Positions 35,873-47,885 of a stretch of 64,000 bases of DNA are shown piece by piece. The translations under genes and the position numbers were made by a program. The notes beneath the pieces are model-generated. The model saw only the letters and a list, made by a program, of their open reading frames with translations. It was not told where the DNA came from and made no database searches. Every line of letters starts with the position of its first letter. The stretch's first letter is position 1. Origin of the DNA: Phyllostachys edulis (taxonomy: Eukaryota; Streptophyta; Magnoliopsida; Poales; Poaceae); contig CM070551.1 in the NCBI GenBank assembly GCA_036346405.1, positions 61,026,488 to 61,090,487 on the forward strand, given 5' to 3'.

Positions 35873-35884
35873 AAGGGGGAGGTT
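35873..35884 (+). promoter_or_regulatory. Polypurine tract of inner Gypsy
   Basis: AAGGGGGAGGTT lies directly before the 3' LTR and would prime plus-strand DNA synthesis. Confidence 0.85.
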
Positions 35885-38800
35885 TGTAACATCCCAATTT
35901 TTTCAGAGCTTTAAAAATCATTTGAATAGTTGGTAGGAGAGAGAGTCCACCATTTGGATTTATTTGAATTTAAATTAAAAGCTTAATATTGGACCTTTAG
36001 TAACAAAACAATTTAATATGAATAATTCCAACATGAACATTAGTCAAAACTATTTTATTTGGATTCTATGAGCTTGGATATATTTTCTAGAATTTTCTCG
36101 AATTTTTCCAAGGTCTTTTGCTATTTTCCATTGCTTATTTGAATTTCTCGTATTTTATTAAAAGGAAAAGCTATTTAAATCTCCAATGGAATTGGGCGAA
36201 TTCCTTCGCCCATCCTGCTCATCTCAGCCCAAACCTCCTCCACCGTTGGATCAACGCCGAGCGGTTAGATCTCCACCACAGCCTCGCCTCTCTCTCTCGA
36301 CGTGTGGACCCCACCACCTTCGTCCTCGCCGCTGTTTTTCTCCGCAGGACGCTGCCACAAGAACCGCCATTAGCGGTCAACGCCGAAGCTTCGCTGCGGC
36401 GCCTCAACCTCCCGCTCTCCGCGAAAGCGCGACGACCTCCACGACCACGCCGCCACCCGCAAACCCTCATCCTCATCCCGGGCGCCACGCCCGTTCATGC
36501 GCCGCCGCCACGACCTCCACGCAGCCGCCTCGGAGCTCCCGGCCCCTATAAAGGCACCCCGGATCGCACCGCCTCCTTTTCCCAAACCCCAACCCACACC
36601 TCCTCCCGAGCCCCAGCCCCATAATTTGAGTTTTAGAGCTCCTCGCCGGTGGAATTTCTTGATTGCGCCGCCGCCGTAGCCGCCAGCGTCGCCGGGAGCA
36701 CGCCACCGAAGTTCGCCATCGCCTCCTCTACCTCCGGACCCTCGCCGTCGCTTAGGCCTCACCGAGCGCCGTCTGACAAAACCCGAGCCGCCGCTCCCGA
36801 CCTCGCCGCCACCACCGCCCACCTCAACCACCCGGAGGTACTCTTCGTGTTCGCAATAGCGTTAGCTACACGCCGGTACCACCCATTCTCGCCGGCGAAG
36901 CCGCTGTTCACGGGACCCTTGGTTCCGTCTTGCCCGCCGCCGCCGTCCACGCTCGGCGTCGGCTCGGCCCGTGCTTGTGTGTCCGCCAGTGGCGCCAGCG
37001 TCGGCCAGCGCGTGTCGCGCCACGTGAGTGCCCACGTGGTCGCCTCGTGCCGCCAGATCCAGATGGCTCGGTGGACTTGGTCCACCGTGGCGGGTCACCG
37101 ACATGTGGGTCCCACATGTCGCTTAATTCTTTAATTCTTTTAAATTTCCGAAATCCTTCACGACGCCACCTTGCGCAATAATTAGAATTCCTTTAGAAAA
37201 ACAATTCGGGAAAATTGTTAAATAACAGATTTAGGTTTAAATTTGTAAAATTCATAACTTTTGCATCCAAACTCCAAATTGGGTGTTTCAAATTTCTAAA
37301 TTCATATAAAATTAAGATCTAGCTCATAAAACCAAATTTTTTTTAAATTTGATTTTGTTTAAATTTAGAAATTCATTTAAATTTCGAGTTAAGTTAAAAC
37401 TTGTAAAATTCATATCTTTTGAATCCTAACTCCAAATCCATCCATTCAAATTCCTAAATTTGTCTAAAATCCAGATCTATCTATTGGAGCTTTTTATTTA
37501 TTTTATTGGAGTTATTTGCTTCTGGTTTTTATTTAGTTTGTTTGTTTGTGTCGCTTATGAGTAGACTTGACGCCTTTGAAGAGTTGAAGAAGAAGGACCT
37601 TTCCAAGACCAAGATCAATTCCTAGATCCTTTTCAAGGCAAGCTATGCCCTTGACCATCTTGCTTCCCAGTTTTATAAAAGTATCTTGATTCAAATTCTG
37701 CATCTTAATTCAAGTATTTATTTAAATGTTTTGGGTGTAGTAGTTAATTCCAAATTGTTATGTCTTCCTTGTGTAATTGTTATGCCATGATCCTTTGTCA
37801 CCCTAGTTGATATTTAGTTGGTAATTATTGTAGCACCAACGTGGGTTGGTTAATACGAGTAGATTGCTTAGCCATGCCACGAATCTTTTGTCATGTAGAT
37901 TGCTATATAAATTTGACTAAGTGAATATGCAACTATGTGATAAAAACTGTGTACTATGTGTCTTTGTGACATGTGTTGCACTTAAAACCAATGGGGTGGT
38001 AAAAGGATTGGGCCGAGGCAAGTGGTGGAAACTGTGTGAAAGGGTGGACTGTGTGAACTGTGTGGACTATGTGAATATTAATCAGGTGTCTGTGTGATGG
38101 CATGTGGAAGTCTTGCCTTGGTCAATTAAGGACCTCACCATGTGCTCTAAAGAACTGAGCTTCTGTGCGACCACATATCTGTTTTGAGACGGGCCTAGCA
38201 TAGTAAGATAAGGTATCTGAAATGCTTTGTTATGATTAGTGTTAGCTACACTAATTGTATCTTGTGGGTAAAGTGTACAAACCTCTGCAGAGTGTAACTT
38301 AATCTATTGAATAGCAGCGTCATGATCATGGACAATGCTCGGGATTTGACACTAGGGGTAGATTTTCATAAAAGCTGTGGGAAGGGAGCTATGTGAATAA
38401 ATCATTTAGCTATGTGAATAACCCGTTAGACTGTGTGTGTCTTTGTGAAATAACTTGTTAAAATGATTATTGTCTATTTGTTTTAACTGTCTTTAATCTA
38501 TTAAATTGTATTCAATTGCAAAAGTTGCATTTATGCAAAAGAGCCACAGAAAGCCTTTCTCTTGTAATAAGCCTGCATGTAAATATTGCATCTCTGTGGT
38601 GTGGCTTGCGAGTACGGTGTGTACTCACGCTTGTTTTGACGAATCAAGCAGAGGAGGAGTCTTCACCAGCATACGAGGACGAGTTCATCGAAGGTGCCTG
38701 ATCGTGAGGTCTTGATCCCAGTCGGTTGCCTGTGGCGAATCGATGGGGTGCCACTACCGTTTATGTTCCGCTGCTGTTTATTTCCTATGTTAGCCCTGCG

Positions 38801-38987
38801 TGGCTCAATATTTGTAAACTCGACCTTAAGGTCAAAACCATTATTTGATTATCAAAGTTAACCGTTTATGTTATTATTCGCTTGTATGGAGCGATTGCCA
38901 TCTTTGTTGACACTGTGTGCACTAGCATGATCCTGGGCTAGTGCGTTAAACACAGAGGGTCCCGAACCGTAGTTTTGGGTCCCGACA
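35885..38987 (+). repeat. Inner Gypsy 3' LTR (3,103 bp)
   Basis: Partner of 27020-30166, ending CCCGACA followed by the target duplication ACAAG. Confidence 0.95.
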
Positions 38988-38992
38988 ACAAG

Positions 38993-39680
38993 TCTAGCGA
39001 GGGCGGTCGAATCATGTTGGAGTCCCAACTCAAGCCGACTTCGAATCCAATTCGGAGTCCAGGACCAGGCCGCACTAAAACGGACGCCCAGATCGCATCC
39101 GGGCTCCGTTTTGGACGTTCCACATATGTATGGAAAGCTGAGAAGACGTCCTTTCCAATGGCTCTGGTCCCATGTCAAAATTCCTTCTGAGTCAACGGGA
39201 ATCGTCGAAACAAGTGGGCATTCAGAATCTGTCAGGGTGCTGCGCCACCGTCTTTTGGGCCGTTCGGCTTTGTATCGTGTTGGAGCCCATTAGGGCGCAT
39301 CCAGGGGTTTTGCACGCCCCTCAATCCTTTATATCCAGCCGCCACCCCCACCATTAGGGTTGGGTTTTGCTTAGATTAATTCTGTCTTGAACAGTTTCGC
39401 CGTTCATCAGTTTGTGAGACCCCAACTTTCGAGTGCTAAAACAATACATCTGCAATTCCGTTGTGTTCTTCCTTGTTCTTGCTTGTGTTCTTCGATTCGC
39501 AGGCGAGGATTAGCCTTCTTGGCGAGGTCAACCGGGCTACGCACGGTTGATAACCCGAGGAGACGTGGTGCTACGATTGCGGGGTTCGAACGTGTTGTTC
39601 GAAGCGAATCGATTTGTGTCGCGTCTCCACTAAATCGAACATATCCAACTCTGTTGGAAGATCGGGACCCGTTCCCATCA
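38993..39680 (+). repeat. Left LTR of CRM-like element, second part
   Basis: Resumes where 27019 stops, as shown by the continuous copy at 45776-46461. Contains a TATA-like TTTATAT near 39328 and ends ...TTCCCATCA. Confidence 0.93.
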
Positions 39681-39682
39681 AG

Positions 39683-39694
39683 TGGTAATCGAGC
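39683..39694 (+). promoter_or_regulatory. Primer-binding site of CRM-like element
   Basis: TGGTAATCGAGC two bases after the LTR, a damaged form of the initiator-Met site TGGTATCAGAGC. Confidence 0.75.
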
Positions 39695-40960
39695 TTGGTG
39701 TTCCTTCAGTTCGAAGTTTACCCTACCCTTGTTGTTTTCGGTTTCATCCTAGAGTCCAAGAAAAGCCCTACAAAAATTGTAGTCATAGGTTGTTCCCTGT
39801 CCAAGATCTCATTTAACCTTTTGCACAATTTGATTTCAGAGTCCGTAGTGTTGAGTTTGTGTCCTTAGTCGAGTTGTCTTGCTGGTTTAGATCGTGTTTT
39901 ATTTCGGGTTGTCTTGCTTCCGCTACGTCTCATACAAACCCTAGCCGTCAACTTTTGTTTCTCCCACCCTCCCACCCTCTGCTTTTGAGTCATCCATTGA
40001 GTCTCGTGATCACCCAAAGACCATCCCCACCTATTCCCGAGCTTCCCCCCAATTTCCACCAATTTCTTCCACCGATTCGTTTGGCCTCCACAAAGAACCA
40101 TAACTCGGAGGCCCTCCTTCAAACGGCAGTAACTTTCATCTGAACTCAAATCAGAAAAAAAATTTGAAATTGGGTGAAATTAATTTTACATCCAAACTCC
40201 CCCACTTTGTCGGGTTTGGCGAATTTATTTTGCCCAAATTCGGCTGGAAAGTCTTGATACTCGAGCTCTGAACTTTCATCACCGAATTTGTAGCACATTC
40301 ATCATTTTCTCAGAGGCCACACCTTACATCGATTGAGGTGAAACTTTGTGTGGTTCCTATTTACGTGCTCTGCTTTGTGAAAAAATATCAAAAAAAAAAA
40401 AAAATTTCGGCACCTAGTTTTGCCTAGAAAAAAAAAGGGGCACTTGAGAGCACTCTGTGCCTAAAAAAAAAAAAGAAAAAGAAAACAGAGAGCACAGCTT
40501 TTAGGTGATGATATTGATTTGTCTTTGTCTTTACAGCCATCCTTGTTCTTTGTCTTTGCTCGGCCATCCTTGTTGTTTGTCTTTGCTTTACTATTACAGT
40601 GCGGTCTTGACTCCTTGTTCATCATATCATACCGCTATAGGACACATTTAGACCAAAGAACTAGGACCAATGTTTTGGACATTTACTCAAAGATTACTAT
40701 CTCGTTATTGATTTGTGTTCCACTAACATATTTGGCCTTCCAAGCTCCATATACCTACTTAGGATAGCACTGACTTTTGACCCTTGCAATCGCGATACCA
40801 CGTTCGGTATCACGAACCGACCACGGGTTGTACCACCTCGCTTTTGCGATGGTAAGAACACTTGTAAGAGCTTGGTAAGCCACTTCCTTTGCGGGTTCCA
40901 CCGTCCTCCTTTGTAGTTGATAGGGATAACCATTTTGTTTTCCCCGTGTTTCCACTAACC
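39695..40960 (+). other. CRM-like element leader
   Basis: Untranslated leader with two A-rich runs (40383-40405 and 40464-40489). Nothing recognised as a gene. A GTTCTTTGTCTTTGCT phrase is duplicated around 40540-40585. Confidence 0.6.
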
Positions 40961-42390
40961 ATGGCAGGACCGAAGGGGCGGACACCGGCCGATTTCAACG
41001 AGTGTGTTAGTCGCGGCGGCTACAAGCTGCGCTCGACAAACAAAATGCTTCATTCATCGATCTCGGCGTGCGAATGGACACCATCATCGCCGCCATTGCC
41101 CGATTGAACACCACGAAGGCATTGGCGGGTGGAGCGGCGGATGGTCGACCTCCGGTCGATGGACGCATTGGAGGCACGCCTGCCACCTGTCAATGACGGC
41201 CTTCATCATGATGATGACACAGTGCATGATGCGGTTGGCAACATTGATCAGCGGGAGACACAAGATGCACGACTACGTCGGCGTCTTGACAAAAGCAGTA
41301 CATGGTATGGGAGGTAATAACCGAACCGTCATGGTAACGATGACCCTTTTGCTAAAGTCAAGTTTACCATCCCATCTTTTTCGGCCTTTATGATGCTGCA
41401 ATATATCTTGATTGGGAGACGACGGTAGAGCGCGTAAGTTTAACTCTCACTTGGTTCTGAACAACATAGAGTTAGACAAGCTACTAGTGAGTTTAAGGAC
41501 TTTGCTATTATCGGTGGAATGAACGGGTACCATGCGCTACAACCCGACACATGGGAGCGATTAAAAGAAGCTATGCGTGTCGTTTTGTTCCTCCCTCATA
41601 TAAACGTGATTTGAGAAAAAATTACAGCGCTTAGAACAAGGTGATAATTCTGTTCAGGACTATTATGCTGAGCTTCAAAAGGGTATGGTTCGTTGTGGGG
41701 TTGTTGAGGACACAGAGGATAAGATTTGTCGTTTCTACGAGGGGTTACGGCGTGAAATTTAGGACATTGTTGATTATAAAGATTTTAATATTGTCAACCA
41801 GTTGTTCCAGCTTGCTATGCTTGCAGAAAAAGAATTGTAGGGACGCAAGGAATCAGCGACAACAAGCACCGGACGACCCTCCTACACGCCACGAACGACT
41901 ACATCGACGGGACTGCCCAAGTCTTCTTCGAGTTTTCGTTCTCCTCCACCACCAGTGAACAAGATTGTTGCAGCGCCACCGAAGCCACCTTCCACGACAC
42001 GCCTTGCAGATTCTACAAAAAAATCTTTGCAGGCTCCAGCCAAGAGTTCTTCTTCCGTAGCTTCCACGGGCCGCTCCTCCGACATTCAGTGCCACCGCTG
42101 CCATGGACTTGGTCATGTGCAGAGGAATTGCCCTAGCCAACAGGCATACATCGCCACGGAAGATGGAGGCTACATCAGCACTTCGGATGTCGAGGAGGAG
42201 GATGAAGTTGCTGTTGCCTCGGACGACAATGATGGTGGTCATGACGACCTTTTCCTTGGTGGGGCGTCCACAGCGACGCTACGGAGCATCATTGTGCAGC
42301 GAGTCCTCAGCACACAGGTACAACAACCCGAGAAGCTTCAACGCCAAAATTTGTTTCAGACTTTCTTTGCAATCAAGAACCGGCGCAAGA
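40961..42390 (+). pseudogene. CRM-like gag, broken
   Basis: ATG at 40961 (MAGPKGRTPADF). The capsid region reads DYYAELQKGMVRCGVV..EDKICRFYEGL in one frame (41658-41750) and is split by frameshifts. A CCHC zinc knuckle is intact at about 42089-42132 (CHRCHGLGHVQRNC), followed by an acidic linker (DVEEEDEVAVASDDND). The protein would form the particle and bind the RNA. Confidence 0.88.
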
Positions 42391-45300
42391 CGTGTCATCA
42401 TTGATGGAGGAAGCCGCAACAACTTGGTGAGTTCGATTTGGTCAAGAAGCTTGGCTTGACCACACGACCGCATCCCCATCCATACCATATTCAGTGGTTA
42501 AATGACTCTGGAAAAGCTAAGGTAACACAAACATGCCGAGTCCATTTTTCCATTGGTGGTTATGCTGATCATGTTGATTGTGATGTGGTTCCCATGCAAG
42601 CATGCTCTCTTTTATTGGGTCGACCTTGGGAATTTGATAATGATGCTTTACACCATGGTAGTAGTAACAAATACACTTTTATGCATAAGGGAAGAAAAGT
42701 TACTTTACCGCTTTTGACCCCACCGAGATTATAGAGGCCGATAGGGAGCGAGCTGCTTTGCTAATGATCCAACTAACATGATAAATCTGAAAAACATTCT
42801 CATTATGCTTGCCACAAAATCAGACCTTGCTGAAATTGATGATATTAATGATACATGCTATGCTCTTGTGTGCAAAGATGCTTTATTTTCTCTTGATAAT
42901 ATGCCTTGCACTTTGCCCTCTCCTCGCCACTAACCTTTTGCGAGATTTTAGAGATGTTTTCCCTGATGAGATACCTCCAGGACTTCCACCCATTCGAGGG
43001 ATTGAGCACCAGATTGACTTGATCCCTGGAGCGAGTTTGCCAAACCGTGCGGCGTACAGGACCAATCCCGAAGAGACTAAGGAGATTCAGCGACAAGTCC
43101 AAGAACTTTTGGACCGTGGGTACGTACGTGAGAGCCTTAGTCCTTGTGCTGTTCCTGTTCTTTTGGTACCCAAAAAAGATGGTTCTTGGCGCATGTGTGT
43201 AGATTGTAGAGCCATTAACAACATTACTATAAGGTATCGTCATCCTATTCCCAGGTTAGACGACATGCTTGATGAGTTGTGTGGTGCTATAATTTTCACA
43301 AAGATTGACTTGCGTAGTGGATACCACCAAATAAGAATGAAACTTGGCGATGAATGGAAAACTACTTTTAAAACAAAGTTCGGCTTGTATGAGTGGTTAG
43401 TCATGCCTTTTGGTTTAACTAATGCACCTAGCACTTTCATGAGATTAATGAACGAGGCTTTACGCCCTTTCATTGCCAAATTTGTGGTCGCACTTTGATG
43501 ATATATTGATTTATAGCAAGTCCATGGATGAACATTTGAATCACTTACGTGCTGTTTTAATGCTTTGAGAGATGCACGCTTGTTTGGTAACCTTGAGAAG
43601 TGCACCTTTTGCACGGATCGAGTCTCTTTCTTGGCTATGTTGTGACTCCACAGGAATTGAGGTTGATAGAGCCAAGGTGGAGGCGATATGGAGTTGGCCC
43701 ACGCCCACAACGGTCTCCCAAGTGCGGAGTTTTCTTGGCCTTGCGAGGTTTTATCGCCGCTTTGTCAAGGAATTCAGCACCATTGCGACACCGCTGATTG
43801 AGTTGACAAAGAAGGAGTCGTGTTTCATTGGGGCCATCACAAGAGGAGTCCTTTAATCTTTTGAAGGACAAGCTTACACACTCACCATTGCTCCAACTTT
43901 CGGATTTTGGTAAGACTTTTGAGCTGGAATGTGATGCCAGCGGAATTGGTATTGGTGGTGTTTTGATGCAAGAAGGCAAACCTGTTGCCTACTTTAGTGA
44001 AAAATTGAATGGTCCTGCTCTTAATTATTCCACGATGATAAAGAATTGTATGCTCTTGTTCGTTCTTTAGAGACGTGGCAATACTATTTATGGCCTAAAG
44101 AATTTGTCATTCATTACGATCATGAATCACTTAAGCATATTAAGTAGTCAAACCAATTTGAATCGTAGACATGCTAAGTGGGTTGAATTTATTGAATCTT
44201 TTCCTTATGTCATTAAACACAAGAAAGGGAAGGATAATGTGATTCTTGATGCTTTGTCTCGACGCTATACCATGTTGTCTCAACTTGATTGTCACATTTT
44301 GGTCTTCAAACCATTAAAGGACAATATGCTTTAGATGCTGATTTTAAGGATGTGTTGTTGCATTGTAAAGAGGGACAAGCATGGAATAAATTCGTGATCA
44401 ATGATGGGTTCTTGTTTAGAGCTAACCGCCTATGCATTCCAGTTGGATCCGTTCGTCTTTTGTTGTTGCAGGAGGCGATGGAGGCGGTTTGATGGGACAT
44501 TTGGTGCTAAGAAGGCGGAGGACGTTACGGCCACACACTTCTTTTGGCCAAAAATGAGGCGAGATGTTGAGCGGTTTGTGGCTCGCCGCACTACATGTCA
44601 AAAAGCTAAGTCTCGCTTGAATCCACATGGTTTGTATATGCCTCTTCTGTTCCTTCTATTCCGTAAGCGATATTTCTATGGACTTTGTTTTAGGATTACC
44701 CAGGACTAAGAGGGAGGGATAGCATTTTGTTGTTGTGGATCGTTTTTCTAAGATGGCTCATTTTATACCATGTCATAAAACCGATGATGCCACTCATATT
44801 GTCGACATCTTTTTCAAAGAGATAGTTCGTTTGCATGGTATGCCTTCTACTATTGTTTCAGATCGTGATGCCAAGTTCTTGAGTCACTTTTGGCGTACTC
44901 TATGGAACAAGTTGGGTACAAAGTTGTTGTTCTCTACAACTGTCACCCACAAACCGATGGCCAAACCGAGGTGGTAAACCGCACATTGTCTACCATCTTT
45001 GAGAGCTGTCTTGTGAATAATTTGAAGTGTGGGAAGAGTGTTTGCCGCATGTTGAGTTCGCATATAATCGAAAGTGGCACACTCCACCACCAAGGTAAGT
45101 CCTTTTCGGGTAGTATATGGATTCAATCCCGTGCCCTCTTGATATTTTACCTTTGCCTACTAGTGAGAGAGTTCATAATGATGCTAAGGAGCGTGCTGAT
45201 TTTATTGTCAAAATGCATGAGACTACTAAGGCAAACATTGAAAAGATGAATGAAAAATACAGATTCTTGGTAGTAAAGGTAGAAAGGAAATTAAACTTGA

Positions 45301-45545
45301 ACAGGGTGATTTTGTTTGGTTGCACTTGAGAAAGGATAGATTTCCTGAGTTAAGAAAGTCAAAATTGATGCCTAGAGCTGCTGGTCCTTTTAAGATAGTT
45401 GAGAAGATAAATGATAATGCATATAAACTTGAGTTGCCTCCCGAGTTTGGGGTTAGTCCCACCTTTAACATTTCAGATTTGAAGCCATACTTAGGAGAAG
45501 AAGATGAGGCTGAGTTGAGGACAACTCCGCTTCAAGAGGGGAGGA
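42391..45545 (+). pseudogene. CRM-like pol, broken
   Basis: Protease with the IIDGGS active-site motif at 42398 and LLLGRPW (42610). Reverse transcriptase 42930-43560 (GIEHQIDLIPGA, VPKKDGSWRMCVDCRAINN, KIDLRSGYHQI, then FDD at 43494-43502). RNase H 43700-44280 (ELECDASGIGIGGVL). Integrase with an HHCC zinc finger (44530-44620), core aspartates in VVDRFSKMAHF (44735) and SDRDAKF (44860), and the GQTEVVNRTL block near 44960. The C-terminal region (NAYKLELPPEFGVSPTFNIS) runs up to the polypurine tract. At least six frameshifts or stops make it inactive. Confidence 0.9.
45534..45545 (+). promoter_or_regulatory. Polypurine tract of CRM-like element, within coding sequence
   Basis: AAGAGGGGAGGA immediately before the right LTR. 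It also encodes part of the pol tail; a G lost from its run shifts the frame in this copy. Confidence 0.85.
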
Positions 45546-46461
45546 TGATGAGGACATCACTTCTTCGGATACACACAACAATCCTCCACTTGACATTCAA
45601 GGACCAATCACTAGAGCTCGCGCCCGACAATTGAATTTACAGTGAGCTCGCTCCTAACTACTTTTTTTGTTCATTTGAGAATCGATTGCTACCTAATGAT
45701 TTAATTATGATTAGGAACCATGGAGAGGACCTGGAAGTACTTGGAGAAGGGCTACGAGGCGCACAAGTCCAGCGAGGGCGGTCGAATCATGTTGGAGTCC
45801 CAACTCAAGCCGACTTCGAATCCAATTCGGAGTCCAGGACCAGGTCAAGACTAAAACGGACGCCCAGATCGCATCCGGGCTCCGTTTTGGACGTTCCACA
45901 TATGTATGGAAAGCTGAGAAGATGACCTTTCCAATGGCTCTGGTCCCATGTCAAAATTCCTTCTGAGTCAACGGGAATCGTTGAAACAAGTGGGCATTCA
46001 GAATCTGTCAGGGTGCTGCACCACCGTCTTTTGGGTCGTTCGGCTTTGTATCGTGTTGGAGCCCATTAGGGCGCGTCCAGGGGTTTTGCATGCCCCTCAA
46101 TCCTTTATATCCAGCCGCCACCCCCACCATTAGGGTTGGGTTTTGCTTAGATTAATTCTGTCTTGAACAGTTTCGCCGTTCATCGGTTTGTGAGACCCCA
46201 ACTTTCGAGTGCTAAAACAATACATCTGCAATTCCGTTGTGTTCTTCCTTGTTCTTGCTTGTGTTCTTCGATTCGCAGGCGAGGATTAGCCTTCTTGGCG
46301 AGGTCAACCGGGCTGCGCACGGTTGATAACCTGAGGAGACGTGGTGCTGCGATTGCGGGGTTCGGAACGTGTTGTTCAGAAGCCGAATCGATTTGTGTCG
46401 CGTCTCCACTAAATCGAACATATCCAGAACCTGTTGGAAGATCGGGACCCCGTTCCCATCA
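45546..46461 (+). repeat. Right LTR of CRM-like element (916 bp)
   Basis: Starts TGATGAGGACATC and ends CCCATCA. Uninterrupted, so it shows the target into which the inner Gypsy jumped in the left LTR. A TATA-like TTTATAT lies at 46104-46110. An open frame continues the pol tail to about 45925. Confidence 0.95.
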
Positions 46462-46466
46462 CAGCC

Positions 46467-47543
46467 CGTACGGAGCGCTGTCGTCCAACAGGGGCCGTCC
46501 GAGGCTAAAGTGCTCGAACGACCACAACTGCAGTAGGAGAGGACACCCCGTGAGGATGGAGTTCGGTCTCGACCTGAAGAACGCGTCGCACAAGCCACGA
46601 TAGGTGGCAGCAAGTACAGCTGAACCCCAGTTGATCTGGGGGGCCTCCCCGTTGGCGATGGCCCTGGCGTACGCGATGAGCCTCGCGTCGACGGTGTCGC
46701 CGTGACTGCTGGTGAACAGCACGCAACCAAATAGCCACAACAAGTACTCCTCGAGGTGGCATGACACCTACTGGTCGTCCACGGTAGCGTCCATCCGCTC
46801 GACCTGTGCACAAGAAAAAAGATAGTAAGACCGCAGTACAGAAAGGACAGCGCGACACTACCATTGGGAATGGCGTCGAACACGTACTCGGAACTACGAC
46901 AACCACCGCAAGGGCGGGCCATGCCTCTGTGCCTCCGAAAAGACGTAGTACCCTACTGCGACCGCAGGTGGGAAGACTCCCTGAAACCTGGCCAGAAGGT
47001 CCTCGCGCCAGTTGTTCAGAGACTCCTGCGGGAAGGTGGCACCTCCCGCGATAGGGAGGCCAAGAAGCAGGGAGACGTCCTGCAGGGTAGGGGCCATCTC
47101 CCCAAATGGGAGATGAAAAGTGTGAGTCTCCGGTCGCCACCGGTCCACAAGAGCTGTCAGCAGGGAGCGGTCGAACGGGAAGCGTCGTGACCGCTCCGGC
47201 CCGGCATGGACGTCTCCGTCGTCGCCGACCGCGGGTGCTACCAGCTCGTCCTCGTCCGTGGCCTGCACCATCCGGGCGAATGGTAGTAGACCGGCAGCGC
47301 TCAGCCTACGAAGCAACAAAAGGTTAGTACGAAAGGTACGTATCGCAAGAAGATAGTGTCGACGTATACTAACTGTCACATCGGCGCCGGGTCTAGCCTT
47401 GAGCCACCCGAGGTGTCGCGTCGGATCACCCCCAACACATCGCGTCGGCGAAGGTTCGCAGATGAGGGACACGACGCGATGCGATGTAGCCGGTCGATGC
47501 GCTCCTCCAGGAGGCCGAAACTCCAGTCGGATCCGTGAGCCAT
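46467..47543 (-). pseudogene. Plant mobile domain (PMD) gene, 5' part
   Basis: ATG at 47541-47543 (MAHGSDWSFGLLEERIDRLHRIA), then a region with an intron near 47310-47370. Next is the core PMD sequence: GLLPFARMVQ, RSLLTALVDRWRPETHTFHLPFGEMAPTLQDVSLLLGLPI and LNNWREDLLARFQGV (47280-46960), then MSCHLEEYLLWLFGCVLFTS and WGSAVLAATYRGLCDAF (46770-46560). The gene is cut after ...DDSAPYGL by the CRM-like element and resumes at 26790. PMD proteins are nuclear and related to MAIN/MAIL1. It lies about 340 bp downstream of mudrA on the same strand. Confidence 0.82.
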
Positions 47544-47885
47544 ACCTACAAAACAACTTGAAGTTAGCAAATACGCCGAAATAAAACATCGAGTGTAAAG
47601 AATGAGTAAATTTAACTTGCAAACAAACAAATCAAAGAGTACTAGGCTACCAGGACAGTCTTTCAAAAAGTAATAAAAAAAAGTGATAGTACTACAACAC
47701 TTACATAAGCATTACGTGCAACATACGATACATGTCTTACGGCATTACGTACATCAAATGAAAATTGGGTAGTAGCAGAACAGTTACATAAACAATACAA
47801 AGTACAAATGACAATGTACACTGATTTGCAATTTTGGTCCCACTTTGCACACTGGAAGAAGTGCTAACGCAAACCATAGAAGTGC

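Larger units (their letters stand above)
27020..38987 (+). mobile_element. Long-LTR Gypsy chromovirus (inner), complete but decayed
   Basis: A pair of LTRs of about 3.1 kb (27020-30166 and 35885-38987), TGTAAC...CCGACA, a primer-binding site, a polypurine tract and ACAAG duplication (27015-27019 and 38988-38992). The uninterrupted target is visible at 45766-45775 in the other LTR of the host element. The pol end resembles a chromodomain, and the RT leader (VFPEELLGMPPDR) fits the Tekay/Del group; rice RIRE3/RIRE8-type elements have similar long LTRs. Family naming is from memory and uncertain. Confidence 0.95.
26796..46461 (+). mobile_element. CRM-like Gypsy retrotransposon (outer), interrupted
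   Basis: LTRs start TGATGAGGACATCAC and end ...CCCATCA, flanked by CAGCC on both sides (26791-26795 and 46462-46466). Without the nested element and its duplicated 5 bp it is about 7.7 kb. It has gag, protease, reverse transcriptase, RNase H and integrase in Gypsy order. The pol frame runs past the polypurine tract into the LTR, a trait described for the CRM lineage of chromoviruses. Clade assignment is inference. It sits within an exon of the MULE's PMD gene. Confidence 0.92.

Noticed and set aside
26796..39680. Reading 26796 and 38993 as two separate solo LTR fragments
   Set aside because: The ACAAG duplication and the continuous copy at 45546-46461 show they are one LTR split by an insertion.
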